A stretch of 64,000 bases of DNA from an uncultured Bacteroides sp. (GCA_900552645.1 USAN01000003.1:190624-254623), one strand, 5' to 3'. Positions 25,790-35,128 are shown, counted from the stretch's first letter. A program made the numbers and translations. The notes: a model not told the origin generated them from the letters alone.

Positions 25790-26329
25790 CTACTGAACCG
25801 TAACAGAATTAAAACCATTTACTTGATTTTTATTCTTTGAATTCTTCATATCTTTATTACCTTTCATACCTCTACCATCTCTAAACTGCATCTTTCCATG
25901 ACCCTTCTTGCCTTGCTTCATCGTAGAAATAGCTTTCTGAGCCTGTGCCGGAGTAAGGAACTTGCAGAATTCATTGTAATATTTTTCTTTAAGATTTATC
26001 ATCTTATGCTGATTTGCAAATCTATCCTTCATCATTTTAATTTGTTCGGCATCTGTAAGAGATTTCTTCAACGAATCTTTCTTTTCTGGACGCGGCATAC
26101 GCAAAGCAGCCATATCGTCAAGATATTTCTTATATTCAACAGCAAACTTTGCCGACTGTGCATCGTTAAGCATTAAATTAGAGCTCATGCGTTTTACCTG
26201 CATTTCTACTCTCTGTTCTTTTGTTGGCTTATCGTTTCTTCTTTTATTATTATCCTGTGCAAACAAAGAAACATTTACACTTAAAACAGCTATCATCAAT
26301 AACATAAATCCTTTTTTCATAACTTTCAT
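25790..26329 (-). CDS. DUF4890-family periplasmic protein (Spy/LTXXQ-like)
   Basis: A 179-aa secreted protein: signal peptide 1-25 (cleavage after LFA-Q), then a helical, highly charged region with two LTxxQ-like motifs (SLTDAEQIKMM and FLTPAQAQKA), as in Spy/CpxP-type periplasmic chaperones and DUF4890 proteins. The C-terminal 50 residues are Lys/Gly/Asn-rich and probably disordered. Its role may be envelope stress protection, inferred from fold similarity only. It appears monocistronic. The 26330-26604 gap has AT-rich DNA with no clear promoter or gene. Confidence 0.72.
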   Translation of the reverse strand: MKVMKKGFMLLMIAVLSVNVSLFAQDNNKRRNDKPTKEQRVEMQVKRMSSNLMLNDAQSAKFAVEYKKYLDDMAALRMPRPEKKDSLKKSLTDAEQIKMMKDRFANQHKMINLKEKYYNEFCKFLTPAQAQKAISTMKQGKKGHGKMQFRDGRGMKGNKDMKNSKNKNQVNGFNSVTVQ

Positions 26330-26604
26330 TTTTTGTGATTAGTACTTATTTTCTTTATTTCATTCGAATGTTTATCCTTTAGAGAAAATAATATCACAAA
26401 GGTTTAATGTCTCATGCATTTTTTGCTTTTATTAGACTAAAAGTTAAAATAGCCTCAACTATATATCATTATTTTTTACTACAGAACATATAATTATGGG
26501 AAATAAAATATAAAATGATAACATATATAAAACAAACAAGGTTATGGAGTTAATAATATAGTCCACAACCTTATTGCAAATGTTCAAAATAAAAAGTATT
26601 ACTA

Positions 26605-26925
26605 CTATTCAATCATAACCGCCGTACCACTTGCAGTTACCATAAGCATGCTACCGCTCGATCCTACTGTTTCATAATCCAAATCAACTCCAACCACAGC
26701 ATTGGCACCCATCCTCATAGCCTGATCTTCCATTTCGCGTAAAGCCGACTCCTTTGCTTCACGAAGAACTTCTTCGTAAGCTCCTGAACGACCACCTACT
26801 ATATCGCGTATGCTAGCAAAAAGATCGCGAAACATGTTTGCACCTATTATAGTTTCTCCTGTTACAATTCCATAATATTTGATTATTTTTTTTCCTTCTA
26901 TTGAAGGAGTTGTAGTTGATAACAT
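26605..26925 (-). CDS. YbjQ/UPF0145 family protein
   Basis: A small (106 aa) cytoplasmic protein of the UPF0145/YbjQ family, which folds as a homo-oligomeric ring and has been annotated as putative heavy-metal-binding. Conserved features visible are the N-terminal GKKIIKYYGIVTGETI, an Ala/Glu-rich central helix with the AKESALREMEDQAMRMGANAVVGVDLDYE motif spread over residues 52-84, and the C-terminal VTASGTAV strand. No function has been firmly shown for the family. Intergenic DNA upstream carries a set of TTCACA repeats (separate entry). Confidence 0.88.
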   Translation of the reverse strand: MLSTTTPSIEGKKIIKYYGIVTGETIIGANMFRDLFASIRDIVGGRSGAYEEVLREAKESALREMEDQAMRMGANAVVGVDLDYETVGSSGSMLMVTASGTAVMIE

Positions 26926-27024
26926 AATTATTTGGTTTTAAAGTTCATATATATATATTAGACTAGAAAGATAATATAAAAGTTGCAGCAGGAAATTAAT
27001 TTATATAAAAATATATTCCACAAT

Positions 27025-27116
27025 TTCACAATCAAGGATAAATCATTAAGGGGCAATTAGTTACAGTGTGAATATAGCAGTCTTATATTTCACACATCAT
27101 TCACACATTATTCACA
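27025..27116. repeat. Phased TTCACA hexamers upstream of the ybjQ-like gene
   Basis: TTCACA occurs at 27089, 27100 and 27111, precisely 11 bp apart, with another copy at 27025 and an inverted copy (TGTGAA) at 27067-27072. The one-helical-turn spacing resembles a cooperative protein-binding site. It lies between the folD terminator and the ybjQ-like gene. No regulator is known. Confidence 0.4.
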
Positions 27117-27140
27117 ATATAAAGTTGCACGAATAAAAAA

Positions 27141-27178
27141 AGTTACTCTTTCGTAGTTGTTAACACGAAAGAGTAACT
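27141..27178 (-). terminator. Terminator of ffh-folD
   Basis: Perfect 14-bp stem (arms 27141-27154 and 27165-27178) followed on the minus strand by a T run. Confidence 0.85.
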
Positions 27179-27203
27179 CAATAATATATTCTATAACAAG
27201 AAA

Positions 27204-28085
27204 TTATTTATATATGGCTTTCTTGCCTGCAAGCAGAGTATTTCTCATAAGCGATACTATAGTCATAGGCCCTACTCCACCTGGTACCGGAGTAATATAT
27301 GAGCATTTGGGTGCCACTTCATCAAATTTTACGTCGCCGGTAAGTTTGAAACCCGATTTCTTTGTAGCATCAGGAACGCGTGTTGTACCAACATCTACAA
27401 TTACTACGCCATCCTTCACCATATCGGCAGTTACAAAGTTTGGTTGTCCTAATGCCGCTATTATTATATCAGCTTCGCGGCATTCTTTTATAAGATCCTT
27501 ACTATGGCTATGACAAACAGTAACAGTAGCATCACCAGGATAAGTTTTCTGCATCATAAGGCTTGCCATTGGCTTGCCTACTATGTTGCTTCTTCCCAAT
27601 ACCACACATTTCTTTCCCTGCGTTTCTATGTTATATCTTCTCAACAACTCGATAATACCATTAGGAGTAGCCGATACGTAACATGGAAGTCCTATAGACA
27701 TTCTGCCCACATTAATAGGATGGAAACCATCTACATCCTTACGGTAATCGATAGTCTCAATTACTTTCTGTTCGGATATATGCTTTGGTAAAGGAAGCTG
27801 CACAATAAACCCATCTACATCATCATCTTCATTCAGTTCTTTTACCTTAGCCAGTAACTCATCTTCAGTTACATCTGCTTCATAGCGAATTAAACTTGAT
27901 TTAAAACCACACGCTTCGCATGCCTTTACCTTAGCAGCAACGTATGTTTCACTACCACCATCATGTCCTACCAAAATAGCGGCCAAATGAGGACGTTTAC
28001 CTCCTTTTTCAACAATCTCTTCAACCTCTTTGGCTATTTCAAGCTTTATCTGTTCCGAGACTGCCTTTCCATCAATTAATTGCAT
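27204..28085 (-). CDS. folD: Bifunctional methylenetetrahydrofolate dehydrogenase/cyclohydrolase
   Basis: Interconverts 5,10-methylene-, methenyl- and 10-formyl-tetrahydrofolate, feeding purine and Met-tRNA formylation. At 293 aa it has normal length. Signatures present are YVAAKVKACEACGF (catalytic Lys), DGFIVQLPLP, the dinucleotide-binding VVLGRSNIVGKPMASLM and PVPGGVGPMT. It is 5 bp downstream of ffh and so cotranscribed; the pairing is common in Bacteroidetes but has no obvious functional logic. A terminator follows. Confidence 0.97.
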   Translation of the reverse strand: MQLIDGKAVSEQIKLEIAKEVEEIVEKGGKRPHLAAILVGHDGGSETYVAAKVKACEACGFKSSLIRYEADVTEDELLAKVKELNEDDDVDGFIVQLPLPKHISEQKVIETIDYRKDVDGFHPINVGRMSIGLPCYVSATPNGIIELLRRYNIETQGKKCVVLGRSNIVGKPMASLMMQKTYPGDATVTVCHSHSKDLIKECREADIIIAALGQPNFVTADMVKDGVVIVDVGTTRVPDATKKSGFKLTGDVKFDEVAPKCSYITPVPGGVGPMTIVSLMRNTLLAGKKAIYK

Positions 28086-28090
28086 AATTG

Positions 28091-29413
28091 TTAATTCTTT
28101 AGTTTTGGCATCATTTTACCCATCTTGCTGCTAGTAACCATCTTCATCATCTTACGAGTCTGATCAAACTGCTTTAGCAGACGGTTCACCTCCTGAATTG
28201 TAGTACCACTACCCTTTGCAATACGAGTACGGCGAGTACCGTTTAGCAATTCAGGATTAGTACGTTCGGCAGGAGTCATTGAGTATATAATTGCTTCAAT
28301 GCTCTTGAAAGCATTGTCGTCAATATCTATATCCTTAATAGCTTTACCTACACCCGGAATCATCGAAGCAAGGTCTTTTAGATTACCCATCTTCTTTATC
28401 TGATGTATCTGGCTAAGGAAATCGTTGAAATCGAACTGATTCTTCTGAATCTTCTTCTGAAGACGTTTTGCCTCTTCTTCATCATACTGAGCCTGTGCAC
28501 GTTCAACAAGAGACACGATATCACCCATACCAAGTATACGGTCGGCCATACGTTCAGGATGGAATACATCTACCTCGTCAAGTTTTTCGCCTGTACCAAC
28601 AAACTTAATAGGCTTGTTTACAACAGTACGTATTGAAAGAGCAGCACCACCACGTGTATCACCATCCAGTTTTGTAAGTACAACACCATTAAAATCAAGA
28701 CGATCGTTAAATTCCTTTGCAGTATTTACAGCATCCTGACCAGTCATTGAGTCTACAACAAACAGAGTTTCATCTGGATTTACTGCTTTCTTGATAGCTT
28801 CAATCTCCTTCATCATCTGCTCGTCTATAGCAAGACGACCGGCAGTATCGACTATAACCAGGTCATAACCTTTTGCCTTAGCCTCGTGTATTGCATTAAG
28901 CGCAATCTGCACAGGATCCTTGCTTGCCTCTTCCGAGTAAACCGGTACGTCTACCTGAGAACCAAGGACCTTTAGCTGTTCGATAGCTGCAGGACGGTAT
29001 ACGTCGCATGCAACAAGAAGAGGCTTACGGTTTTTCTTTGCCTTAAGCATCTTTGCAAGCTTACCCGAGAAAGTAGTCTTACCCGAACCCTGCAAACCCG
29101 ACATCAAAATAACAGCAGGACGGTTAACAAGCTCTATTTCGGCTGTCTCGCCACCCATAAGCTTGGCTAGTTCGTCGTGAACAATCTTTACCATCAACTG
29201 ACTTGGTTTGACAGCAGTAAGTACATTCTGGCCTAATGCTTTTTCCTTTACAGTATCTGTAAAAGTTTTTGCTACCTTGTAGTTCACATCGGCATCAAGC
29301 AATGCTTTACGTACATCCTTTAATGTTTCTGCAACATTAATTTCCGTAATCTTACCCTCACCCTTGAGGATTTTAAAAGACCGTTCTAGTCGGTCACTTA
29401 AATTATCGAACAT
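28091..29413 (-). CDS. ffh: Signal recognition particle GTPase Ffh
   Basis: SRP54 homologue that binds signal sequences and SRP RNA for cotranslational membrane targeting. The 440-aa protein has N and G domains with GTPase motifs GLQGSGKTT (G1), DVYRPAA, DTAGRL and TKLDGDTRGG, then a Met-rich M domain containing the RNA-binding RTRIAKGSGTT motif. A TATTTTTG -7 box (29465-29458, minus) lies about 45 bp upstream. It leads the ffh-folD operon. The 4.5S RNA gene was not found in the window. Confidence 0.98.
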   Translation of the reverse strand: MFDNLSDRLERSFKILKGEGKITEINVAETLKDVRKALLDADVNYKVAKTFTDTVKEKALGQNVLTAVKPSQLMVKIVHDELAKLMGGETAEIELVNRPAVILMSGLQGSGKTTFSGKLAKMLKAKKNRKPLLVACDVYRPAAIEQLKVLGSQVDVPVYSEEASKDPVQIALNAIHEAKAKGYDLVIVDTAGRLAIDEQMMKEIEAIKKAVNPDETLFVVDSMTGQDAVNTAKEFNDRLDFNGVVLTKLDGDTRGGAALSIRTVVNKPIKFVGTGEKLDEVDVFHPERMADRILGMGDIVSLVERAQAQYDEEEAKRLQKKIQKNQFDFNDFLSQIHQIKKMGNLKDLASMIPGVGKAIKDIDIDDNAFKSIEAIIYSMTPAERTNPELLNGTRRTRIAKGSGTTIQEVNRLLKQFDQTRKMMKMVTSSKMGKMMPKLKN

Positions 29414-29457
29414 ATATATTATACAAATTTCAAGTTACTAATAGTTACATTGGGTTG

Positions 29458-29465
29458 CAAAAATA
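29458..29465 (-). promoter_or_regulatory. -7 box of ffh-folD
   Basis: TATTTTTG on the minus strand, 45 bp before ATG; -33 element unclear. Confidence 0.5.
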
Positions 29466-29482
29466 CAAAAAACTTAATTAAA

Positions 29483-30805
29483 TCATATCTTTTTATTCTG
29501 CCATTTTGCTTTTTTCAGATATATGATGCTTGAAACAAGCAACAGCAAATAGTAAATTATTTCTGTCGAAAAGCAAACAGATACAGGAGCCTTCATATAT
29601 AATCCTATCCAGAATATGTATGCAGTATAGAAAACAAGAGTTCCAACTTCAAGAATTAATGCAGCCTGAGTATTGCCTGTACCAGATATTCCATTGAAAT
29701 AAATATTACCAACAGAAGCTATTATCATTGCAATGCATACTACATACAACGAAGGTACGGCTTCGGTTATAAGCGCTGCCTCGTTAGTATATACCGACAG
29801 GATAGATGATGGTGCTACTGCAACAACTCCTACACATACCACCATGATAAGAAAAGACAATTTGGCTATTCTTCCCATCAATCCCATTACATGATGTGCG
29901 CCACCACCACCTATCATATTACTTACTAATGTATTTGTAGTTGTAGAAAGTGCCTGCACCGGAATAAGCATTACTACATATATACTCCTTATTATATTAG
30001 CTACTGCCAGTTCGCGCTGCCCCAACCTCTCAATGGCAATAAAGAATACAAACCATATTCCCATTGACAGGAAATACTGAAACATAGTAAAGCACGAAAT
30101 ATTAAGAATACGGCCCAATAATCCGAAATTCACTTTTCGGAGATGAGTTAGCCCGTACTTTTTGAAATCGACACATGCAAATGTGTACACAATAAAGAAT
30201 ATAAGAGAGAAAGCTTCGGCAATAACAGAAGCTATAGCAGCCCCTTTTATACCCCATGCAGGAAATCCGAAATGACCGAAAATCATTACATAGTCGAACA
30301 ATACATTAACCAATGCCATCACGATAGCATTAAGAGTTATTACCTTTGTACGTGTTATACCTATAAAGAAAGCACGGAACATTACATTTACAAAAGCAAA
30401 GAAAAATCCCAAACTTCTCCAACTCAGAAATTCCCATGTCTCTTCATAAATAGCCGGTGATGATATTACATTTTTTATAATAGATGGAGCAAACATGATT
30501 GTAAGTCCGTAGAAGACTGCTGCCAATATAATAAGGAATCCGCTTCCCTGTACAACAATAGGACCTATATCACTGTATCTTCCTTCGCCGTTTCGTCGCG
30601 CAATCATAATTTGCGAACCTATACTGAAACCAAAGGCTATTGTAAGAACACATATATACAACAACCCTCCCAGGGCTGATGCTCCAAGCTCAACTTCACC
30701 TACTCTTCCCAGAAATGCAGTATCAATAACATTGATTATATTCTGAGCCAACAATCCTAGAAAGATAGGATAACTTACCTTCCATATTTCTTTATTATCA
30801 AACAT
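29483..30805 (-). CDS. MATE-family multidrug/cation antiporter
   Basis: A polytopic inner-membrane exporter with about 12 helices in two six-helix bundles, 440 aa from ATG 30805. The longer frame to 30871 spans the promoter (TATCTTTG at 30839-30832) and was rejected. Motifs include YPIFLGLLAQNIINVIDTAFLGRVGEVELGASAL at the start of the first bundle (residues about 10-45), and QALSTTTNTLVSNMIGGG in the second. MATE proteins couple drug or metabolite export to Na+ or H+. The substrate cannot be predicted. Monocistronic. Confidence 0.9.
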   Translation of the reverse strand: MFDNKEIWKVSYPIFLGLLAQNIINVIDTAFLGRVGEVELGASALGGLLYICVLTIAFGFSIGSQIMIARRNGEGRYSDIGPIVVQGSGFLIILAAVFYGLTIMFAPSIIKNVISSPAIYEETWEFLSWRSLGFFFAFVNVMFRAFFIGITRTKVITLNAIVMALVNVLFDYVMIFGHFGFPAWGIKGAAIASVIAEAFSLIFFIVYTFACVDFKKYGLTHLRKVNFGLLGRILNISCFTMFQYFLSMGIWFVFFIAIERLGQRELAVANIIRSIYVVMLIPVQALSTTTNTLVSNMIGGGGAHHVMGLMGRIAKLSFLIMVVCVGVVAVAPSSILSVYTNEAALITEAVPSLYVVCIAMIIASVGNIYFNGISGTGNTQAALILEVGTLVFYTAYIFWIGLYMKAPVSVCFSTEIIYYLLLLVSSIIYLKKAKWQNKKI

Positions 30806-30992
30806 ATTTTTGTGTTGTAATATAAAGTAAACAAAGATAGTACATTTATTCCATAAAATATTAGCTATCAATTATCATAATAACATAAAATAAATCCCAT
30901 AAAGAAAATTAGTTTATTTTGAAACTTTATGCAATTATGTTTTCCAACATATATTTATTGCACAATTAGTTGTTTCATGTGCTACATTTACA

Positions 30993-31000
30993 TATCTTTG
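30993..31000 (+). promoter_or_regulatory. Promoter of the OmpP1/FadL-like gene
   Basis: TATCTTTG at 30993-31000, with TTG at 30970-30972, 20 bp upstream. Confidence 0.6.
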
Positions 31001-31027
31001 CACCCAAAATTAAAAAATAAGTAAATA

Positions 31028-32344
31028 ATGAAGAAGTTTTTCATGATTGTTGCATCTGCATTAATCGTTTCAAATTCAACCTTTGCAGGAGGTGTTCTTA
31101 CAAATACCAACCAGCATCCTGCATTCCTCAGAATGTTATCACGCGGAGCAGCAACCGATATCGATGCTGCACTTTCTAACCCTGCAGGATTGGCATTTTT
31201 ACCAAAAAATGGTTTTTACACTTCATTAAGCATACAGAGTGCTTTCCAGACCAGGAACATTGATGCTTCTTGCGAAAAAATAGGTCTACAAAAATATTAC
31301 GAAGGAAAAGCTGCCGCTCCTGTAATACCAAGTTTCTTTGGTGCCTACAAGCATAACAATTTTACTGTTTCAGGTTTCTTCGCGGTAACAGGTGGTGGTG
31401 GTAAAGCATCGTTCGACGAAGGTCTTCCAATGTTCGATGCTCTTGTAATAGGTGGTTTATCGGGTATGGGTATTCCTAGAAACGCATACGACCTTAACAG
31501 TTTCATGGATGGAAACCAATACATTTACTCTACACAGTTAGGATTAACATACAAGATAAACGAAAATTTAAGCGTATTTGCCGGCGGTAGAATGAACTAT
31601 TTTACAGGTGGATATAAAGGTTCACTTGTAGCAAGCTCGGCTGTTAATTTACCAAACATACCAGCCGGTACAGAGCTTATTGGCATGGACCTCGATCTTG
31701 ACCAAACAGGATGGGGATTCACTCCGGTTATCGGCGCCGACTTCAAGTTTGGCAAGTTCAACTTCGGTGCAAAGTATGAGTTCAAGACAAACTTAAATAT
31801 CGAGAATGACACTCGCGAAAACTCATTCAGAATACTTGGTCAGGCCGAAAAAGATCTTGCAGACTACCGTCATGGAGTAAATACTCCTAATGATATTCCT
31901 GCAATGCTTTCTGTGGCTGCTGCCTACGAATTCCTACCAACTCTTCGTGCATCGGTAGAATATCACTTCTATGACGACAAGAATGCAGGTATGGCAAACA
32001 ACAAGCAGAAAGAACTGACAAAAGGCACTAACGAATATCTGGCAGGTATTGAATGGGACGTTCTTCCACAACTTACATTAAGCTGCGGCGGACAGATTAC
32101 AGACTACGGATTGTCGGATAATTTTCAGTATGACACAAGTTTCTACTGCGACTCATACAGTTTAGGATTCGGAGCAAAATTCAAGCTTAACCCCAACCTT
32201 AACTTCAATGTAGGTTACATGTGGACCAATTATGACGACTATACAAAAACTTCGGATAATTACAACAACCTGAAAGTTACGGGAACTAATGTATATAGCC
32301 GCACAAACAAAGTATTTGGAGTAAGCGTTGACTACAGTTTCTAA
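31028..32344 (+). CDS. OmpP1/FadL/TodX-family outer-membrane transporter
   Basis: A 438-aa outer-membrane beta-barrel with a signal peptide (1-20, cleavage after FAG/TFA). The N-terminal hatch motif (HPAFLRMLSRGAATDIDAALSNPAGLAFL, residues about 32-60) matches the NPA signature of the FadL family, which moves hydrophobic compounds such as long-chain fatty acids across the outer membrane. The C-terminus ends in an aromatic residue (VDYSF), as barrel proteins do. It stands alone with its own promoter and a terminator at 32434-32477. The substrate is unknown. Confidence 0.88.
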   Translation: MKKFFMIVASALIVSNSTFAGGVLTNTNQHPAFLRMLSRGAATDIDAALSNPAGLAFLPKNGFYTSLSIQSAFQTRNIDASCEKIGLQKYYEGKAAAPVIPSFFGAYKHNNFTVSGFFAVTGGGGKASFDEGLPMFDALVIGGLSGMGIPRNAYDLNSFMDGNQYIYSTQLGLTYKINENLSVFAGGRMNYFTGGYKGSLVASSAVNLPNIPAGTELIGMDLDLDQTGWGFTPVIGADFKFGKFNFGAKYEFKTNLNIENDTRENSFRILGQAEKDLADYRHGVNTPNDIPAMLSVAAAYEFLPTLRASVEYHFYDDKNAGMANNKQKELTKGTNEYLAGIEWDVLPQLTLSCGGQITDYGLSDNFQYDTSFYCDSYSLGFGAKFKLNPNLNFNVGYMWTNYDDYTKTSDNYNNLKVTGTNVYSRTNKVFGVSVDYSF

Positions 32345-32433
32345 TCAAAAGAGACCAAGCAATAAAAGTCATAAAGTGAAGACAAAATAAAATATTTGCC
32401 TTTAACAGTTACATATTATAGCTTACAATAAAA

Positions 32434-32477
32434 AGAGAGCCGTATCAACTACTTAAATTAGAATGATACGGCTCTCT
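32434..32477. terminator. Bidirectional terminator
   Basis: Perfect 14-bp stem (32434-32447 with 32464-32477) between the convergent OmpP1-like and SDR genes. Confidence 0.8.
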
Positions 32478-32510
32478 TCATTGCTAAATGCGAGATCAAT
32501 ATTCAGTTTT

Positions 32511-33269
32511 TTATTTTCTGAAAGTCAAAGTTCCACTAGCCTGATGCACCGGCATTACAAGCATTTCTGCTATCTGCATATATTCAGGGACAGACGCAGC
32601 AAAATATACAGTTTCGGCAATATCGTCTCCATCAAGTGGCCTAATGCCTTTATATACATTATCTGCTTTATTCTTATCTCCGCGGAATCTTACAACAGAG
32701 AAATTAGTCTCTACCAGCCCCGGCTTTATCAAAGTCACCCTAAGCGGCGTATCTACTAAGTCCATTCTAAGTCCATCTGTCAATGCCTTTACAGCAGCTT
32801 TTGTAGCACAGTATACGCTTCCACCCGGATAAGCAGCATCACCTGCTACCGAACCAATATTTATTATCTGGCCTCTTCCTCTTTGAACCATTCCCGGAAC
32901 AACAAATCTTGTTATGGCAAGCAGTGACTTTATATTAGTATCAATAACTATATCCCATTCATCAAGATTACCTTCATATTCCTTATCCATTCCAATAACA
33001 AGTCCAGCATTATTTATCAGCACATCTATTGCCTTCCATTCATCGGGCACAGCATTTAATGCGTTCAAAGCTCCCACTCTATCGCGCACATCGAAAACCA
33101 AAGGTAAAGTCTCTACTCCGAATTCCTCCTTTATACTCTTGTTTACCTCAGTAAGTTTTACTTCATTACGACCGTTAAGTATAAGTCTTGCACCCTCACG
33201 TGCAAATCTTCTGGCACAAGCCTCTCCTATTCCGCTTGTAGCTCCTGTTATAAAAACAATCTTATCCAT
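32511..33269 (-). CDS. Short-chain dehydrogenase/reductase (YdfG-like)
   Basis: A 252-aa NAD(P)-dependent oxidoreductase of the classical SDR family: TGATSGIG cofactor motif (about 8-15), NNAG (around 88), catalytic Ser in NIGSVAGDAAY, and YCATK (Tyr and Lys). Overall it resembles YdfG-type enzymes (3-hydroxy acid/serine dehydrogenases) more than fatty-acid FabG, but the substrate is not certain. A TAATTTTG -7 box (33301-33294, minus) lies back-to-back with the promoter of the divergent potassium channel. Confidence 0.88.
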   Translation of the reverse strand: MDKIVFITGATSGIGEACARRFAREGARLILNGRNEVKLTEVNKSIKEEFGVETLPLVFDVRDRVGALNALNAVPDEWKAIDVLINNAGLVIGMDKEYEGNLDEWDIVIDTNIKSLLAITRFVVPGMVQRGRGQIINIGSVAGDAAYPGGSVYCATKAAVKALTDGLRMDLVDTPLRVTLIKPGLVETNFSVVRFRGDKNKADNVYKGIRPLDGDDIAETVYFAASVPEYMQIAEMLVMPVHQASGTLTFRK

Positions 33270-33293
33270 TATTAATATTTTTTAATAGAGCAG

Positions 33294-33333
33294 CAAAATT
33301 AACAACTTATTTTAAAATTAATCCATAAATTTG
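33294..33333. promoter_or_regulatory. Back-to-back promoters for the SDR gene and the potassium channel
   Basis: Minus-strand TAATTTTG (33301-33294) and plus-strand TAAATTTG (33326-33333) drive the two divergent genes. The -7 boxes are 24 bp apart, so the two promoters overlap. Confidence 0.5.
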
Positions 33334-33347
33334 CTTCAAATACATTC

Positions 33348-34157
33348 ATGATGAAAATTAAAATAGATACACGTCCACACAGAATGAAGATATTCAATCT
33401 GATAAGAAAAGGTTTGATGAGCAAGCTCTTCAAGTTCTTCGTACTCTTCTGCATTCTTTCATCAATTGCAGCCATAATAGGTAGCTCATTTAGGAGCATG
33501 GCTCACTACGATTTATATATGTTTGGAGTAACTTACCTATCGGCATTAGTCTTTTTGATAGAATATATATTAAGAATAATATCGGCTCCTGCCAAATATC
33601 CCGGCATAAGCATTGCACGGGCAAGGTTTAGATACATTTTATCTTTTTATGGCTTCGTAGACTTCGTAGCCATATTGCCATTTCTACTGGTATACCTTTA
33701 CTGGAACACCGAGATAATTCATGTAATAATATTACCTTATATATTTACCATATTCAAGCTTATACGCTACTCGAAATCATTCCAACTTATAGGCAAAGTA
33801 CTTTCAAGAGTGAAGGATGAACTTATAACAGCCTATACAGCCTGTGGAATAATGGTATGTTTTTCGGCAATATTAATGTACTATATAGAACGTTCTGCAC
33901 AACCCGATGCATTCAGAAATATAGGCGACGGTTTATGGTGGGCCATAGTAGCTTTCACAACTGTAGGATATGGAGACATATACCCCATAACTCCTTTGGG
34001 TAAGATGCTTAGCAGTATAATAAGTCTTATAGGAATAGCTATGATTGCATTACCCACCGGTATAATAAGTTCGGCATTCATGAACCAGATGCAGGAGAAG
34101 CAAAAAAAAGGGAATGAAAACAAAGATGAAGAGCATAAAAAACAAGAAAAAAAATAG
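33348..34157 (+). CDS. Voltage-gated-type potassium channel
   Basis: A 269-aa six-helix ion channel of the Kv/KvAP type: S1-S4 in about residues 28-150, pore helix and selectivity filter TVGYGD at 205-210, S6 at about 215-245, then a charged Lys/Glu tail. The S4-like segment (IFKLIRYSKSFQLIGKVLSRVK) has fewer regularly spaced Arg than true voltage sensors, so voltage gating is uncertain. No RCK or cyclic-nucleotide domain is present. ATG 33348 is immediately followed by another ATG at 33351; either could be used. Confidence 0.9.
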   Translation: MMKIKIDTRPHRMKIFNLIRKGLMSKLFKFFVLFCILSSIAAIIGSSFRSMAHYDLYMFGVTYLSALVFLIEYILRIISAPAKYPGISIARARFRYILSFYGFVDFVAILPFLLVYLYWNTEIIHVIILPYIFTIFKLIRYSKSFQLIGKVLSRVKDELITAYTACGIMVCFSAILMYYIERSAQPDAFRNIGDGLWWAIVAFTTVGYGDIYPITPLGKMLSSIISLIGIAMIALPTGIISSAFMNQMQEKQKKGNENKDEEHKKQEKK

Positions 34158-34171
34158 ATTTTATATGTGAT

Positions 34172-34256
34172 AAAATCGACGGCCATCAATTTTATTTTTC
34201 TCGCGGTCAATTTATTTTTTTACGCCAATAAAAAAAAATCGAAGGCCGTCAATTTT
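34172..34256. repeat. Two copies of a GGCC-centred palindromic repeat
   Basis: AAAATCGACGGCCATCAATTTT-like 22-mers occupy 34172-34193 and 34235-34256. Each is an imperfect palindrome about GGCC and differs from the other at two positions. A half copy (GCGGTCAATTTA) lies at 34203-34214. They fill the space between the channel stop and the amidase terminator. They resemble a REP/BIME-type intergenic element. Confidence 0.55.
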
Positions 34257-34288
34257 ACCGGCTTTCATGGGTTATAAAACCGGTAAAA
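34253..34288 (-). terminator. Hairpin downstream of the amidase
   Basis: TTTTACCGG (34253-34261) and CCGGTAAAA (34280-34288) form a stem with further pairing inside. It follows the amidase stop on the minus strand and overlaps the second palindromic repeat. Confidence 0.55.
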
Positions 34289-34309
34289 CAGGGTCTTAAT
34301 ATGTAATTA

Positions 34310-35128
34310 TTATCTCTTTTTAGTCTCTTTATAATCGGCCACTATACCATCGGCAATCCAACGCGCAAGAGCTTGACGGTTGGCAGGTATTACAAGTCTT
34401 TTCTGATCCTGAGAATTACGTATATTGCCTAACTCAAGAAAAGCACATACAGGATTTGACTGTGAAAGAACATACAAGTTACGTGAACTTACAGTACCCG
34501 TAAACCCTCGGTTGGGCTGATGACGTCCATATTTCTTCTCGAATGTAGAATGAAGATTATCGACCAGTTGTTTTCCTTTTTTGCTACCTGGAGCATGATA
34601 AAAAAACACATCCGTCTGCTGCCCCTTTCCGCGACTATCTACATGTATGAATATACCACGCTTATATGTGCTTCTATCCTTTCTATACAAACTGTTTATT
34701 GCGCTACATCGCTGACTAAGACGTTCTACCTGATTAAGCGGAATTGTCTTACCCATACATGTTTCGCGCTTGCTGTTATTTAGTACATAATCATTCCTTA
34801 TTCCATCTTTTTCGTCCTGAATTATAATCTCCACTTTTGCTCCACGCATAAGCAGTTCGCGGCCCAGTCTGAGAATTATATCGTAAGCATATTCATCCTC
34901 GTGCAGTTCTTTGCCGTTATATTTTCCAATGGCACCGGGATCGGGACCACCATGTCCGCTTACAAGATAGAACGATGCTCCTTTTAACTGTTGTGAAGAT
35001 ACATGATACTTAGCCATAGAAGTACCAAAAAGAGGCTCATAATTTTTCCTCGAACTTTTCTTCTGAGAATATGAGGAAGTAGAAAACATCAAGAAAAGTC
35101 CGACCAGCAATACCGAATATTTCATCAT
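34310..35128 (-). CDS. Exported N-acetylmuramoyl-L-alanine amidase (Amidase_3)
   Basis: A zinc-dependent cell-wall amidase of 272 aa. After a signal peptide (1-21), an AmiC/CwlM-type catalytic domain covers about 50-265. Expected zinc ligands and catalytic residues are visible: His in VSGHGGPDPGAIG, Glu in ELHEDEYAYD, His in IFIHVDSR and the catalytic Glu in AFLELGNIRN. It is 2 bp downstream of the TlpA-like gene on the same strand, so the two are cotranscribed. Likely role: cleavage of stem peptides during division or turnover. Confidence 0.93.
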   Translation of the reverse strand: MMKYSVLLVGLFLMFSTSSYSQKKSSRKNYEPLFGTSMAKYHVSSQQLKGASFYLVSGHGGPDPGAIGKYNGKELHEDEYAYDIILRLGRELLMRGAKVEIIIQDEKDGIRNDYVLNNSKRETCMGKTIPLNQVERLSQRCSAINSLYRKDRSTYKRGIFIHVDSRGKGQQTDVFFYHAPGSKKGKQLVDNLHSTFEKKYGRHQPNRGFTGTVSSRNLYVLSQSNPVCAFLELGNIRNSQDQKRLVIPANRQALARWIADGIVADYKETKKR

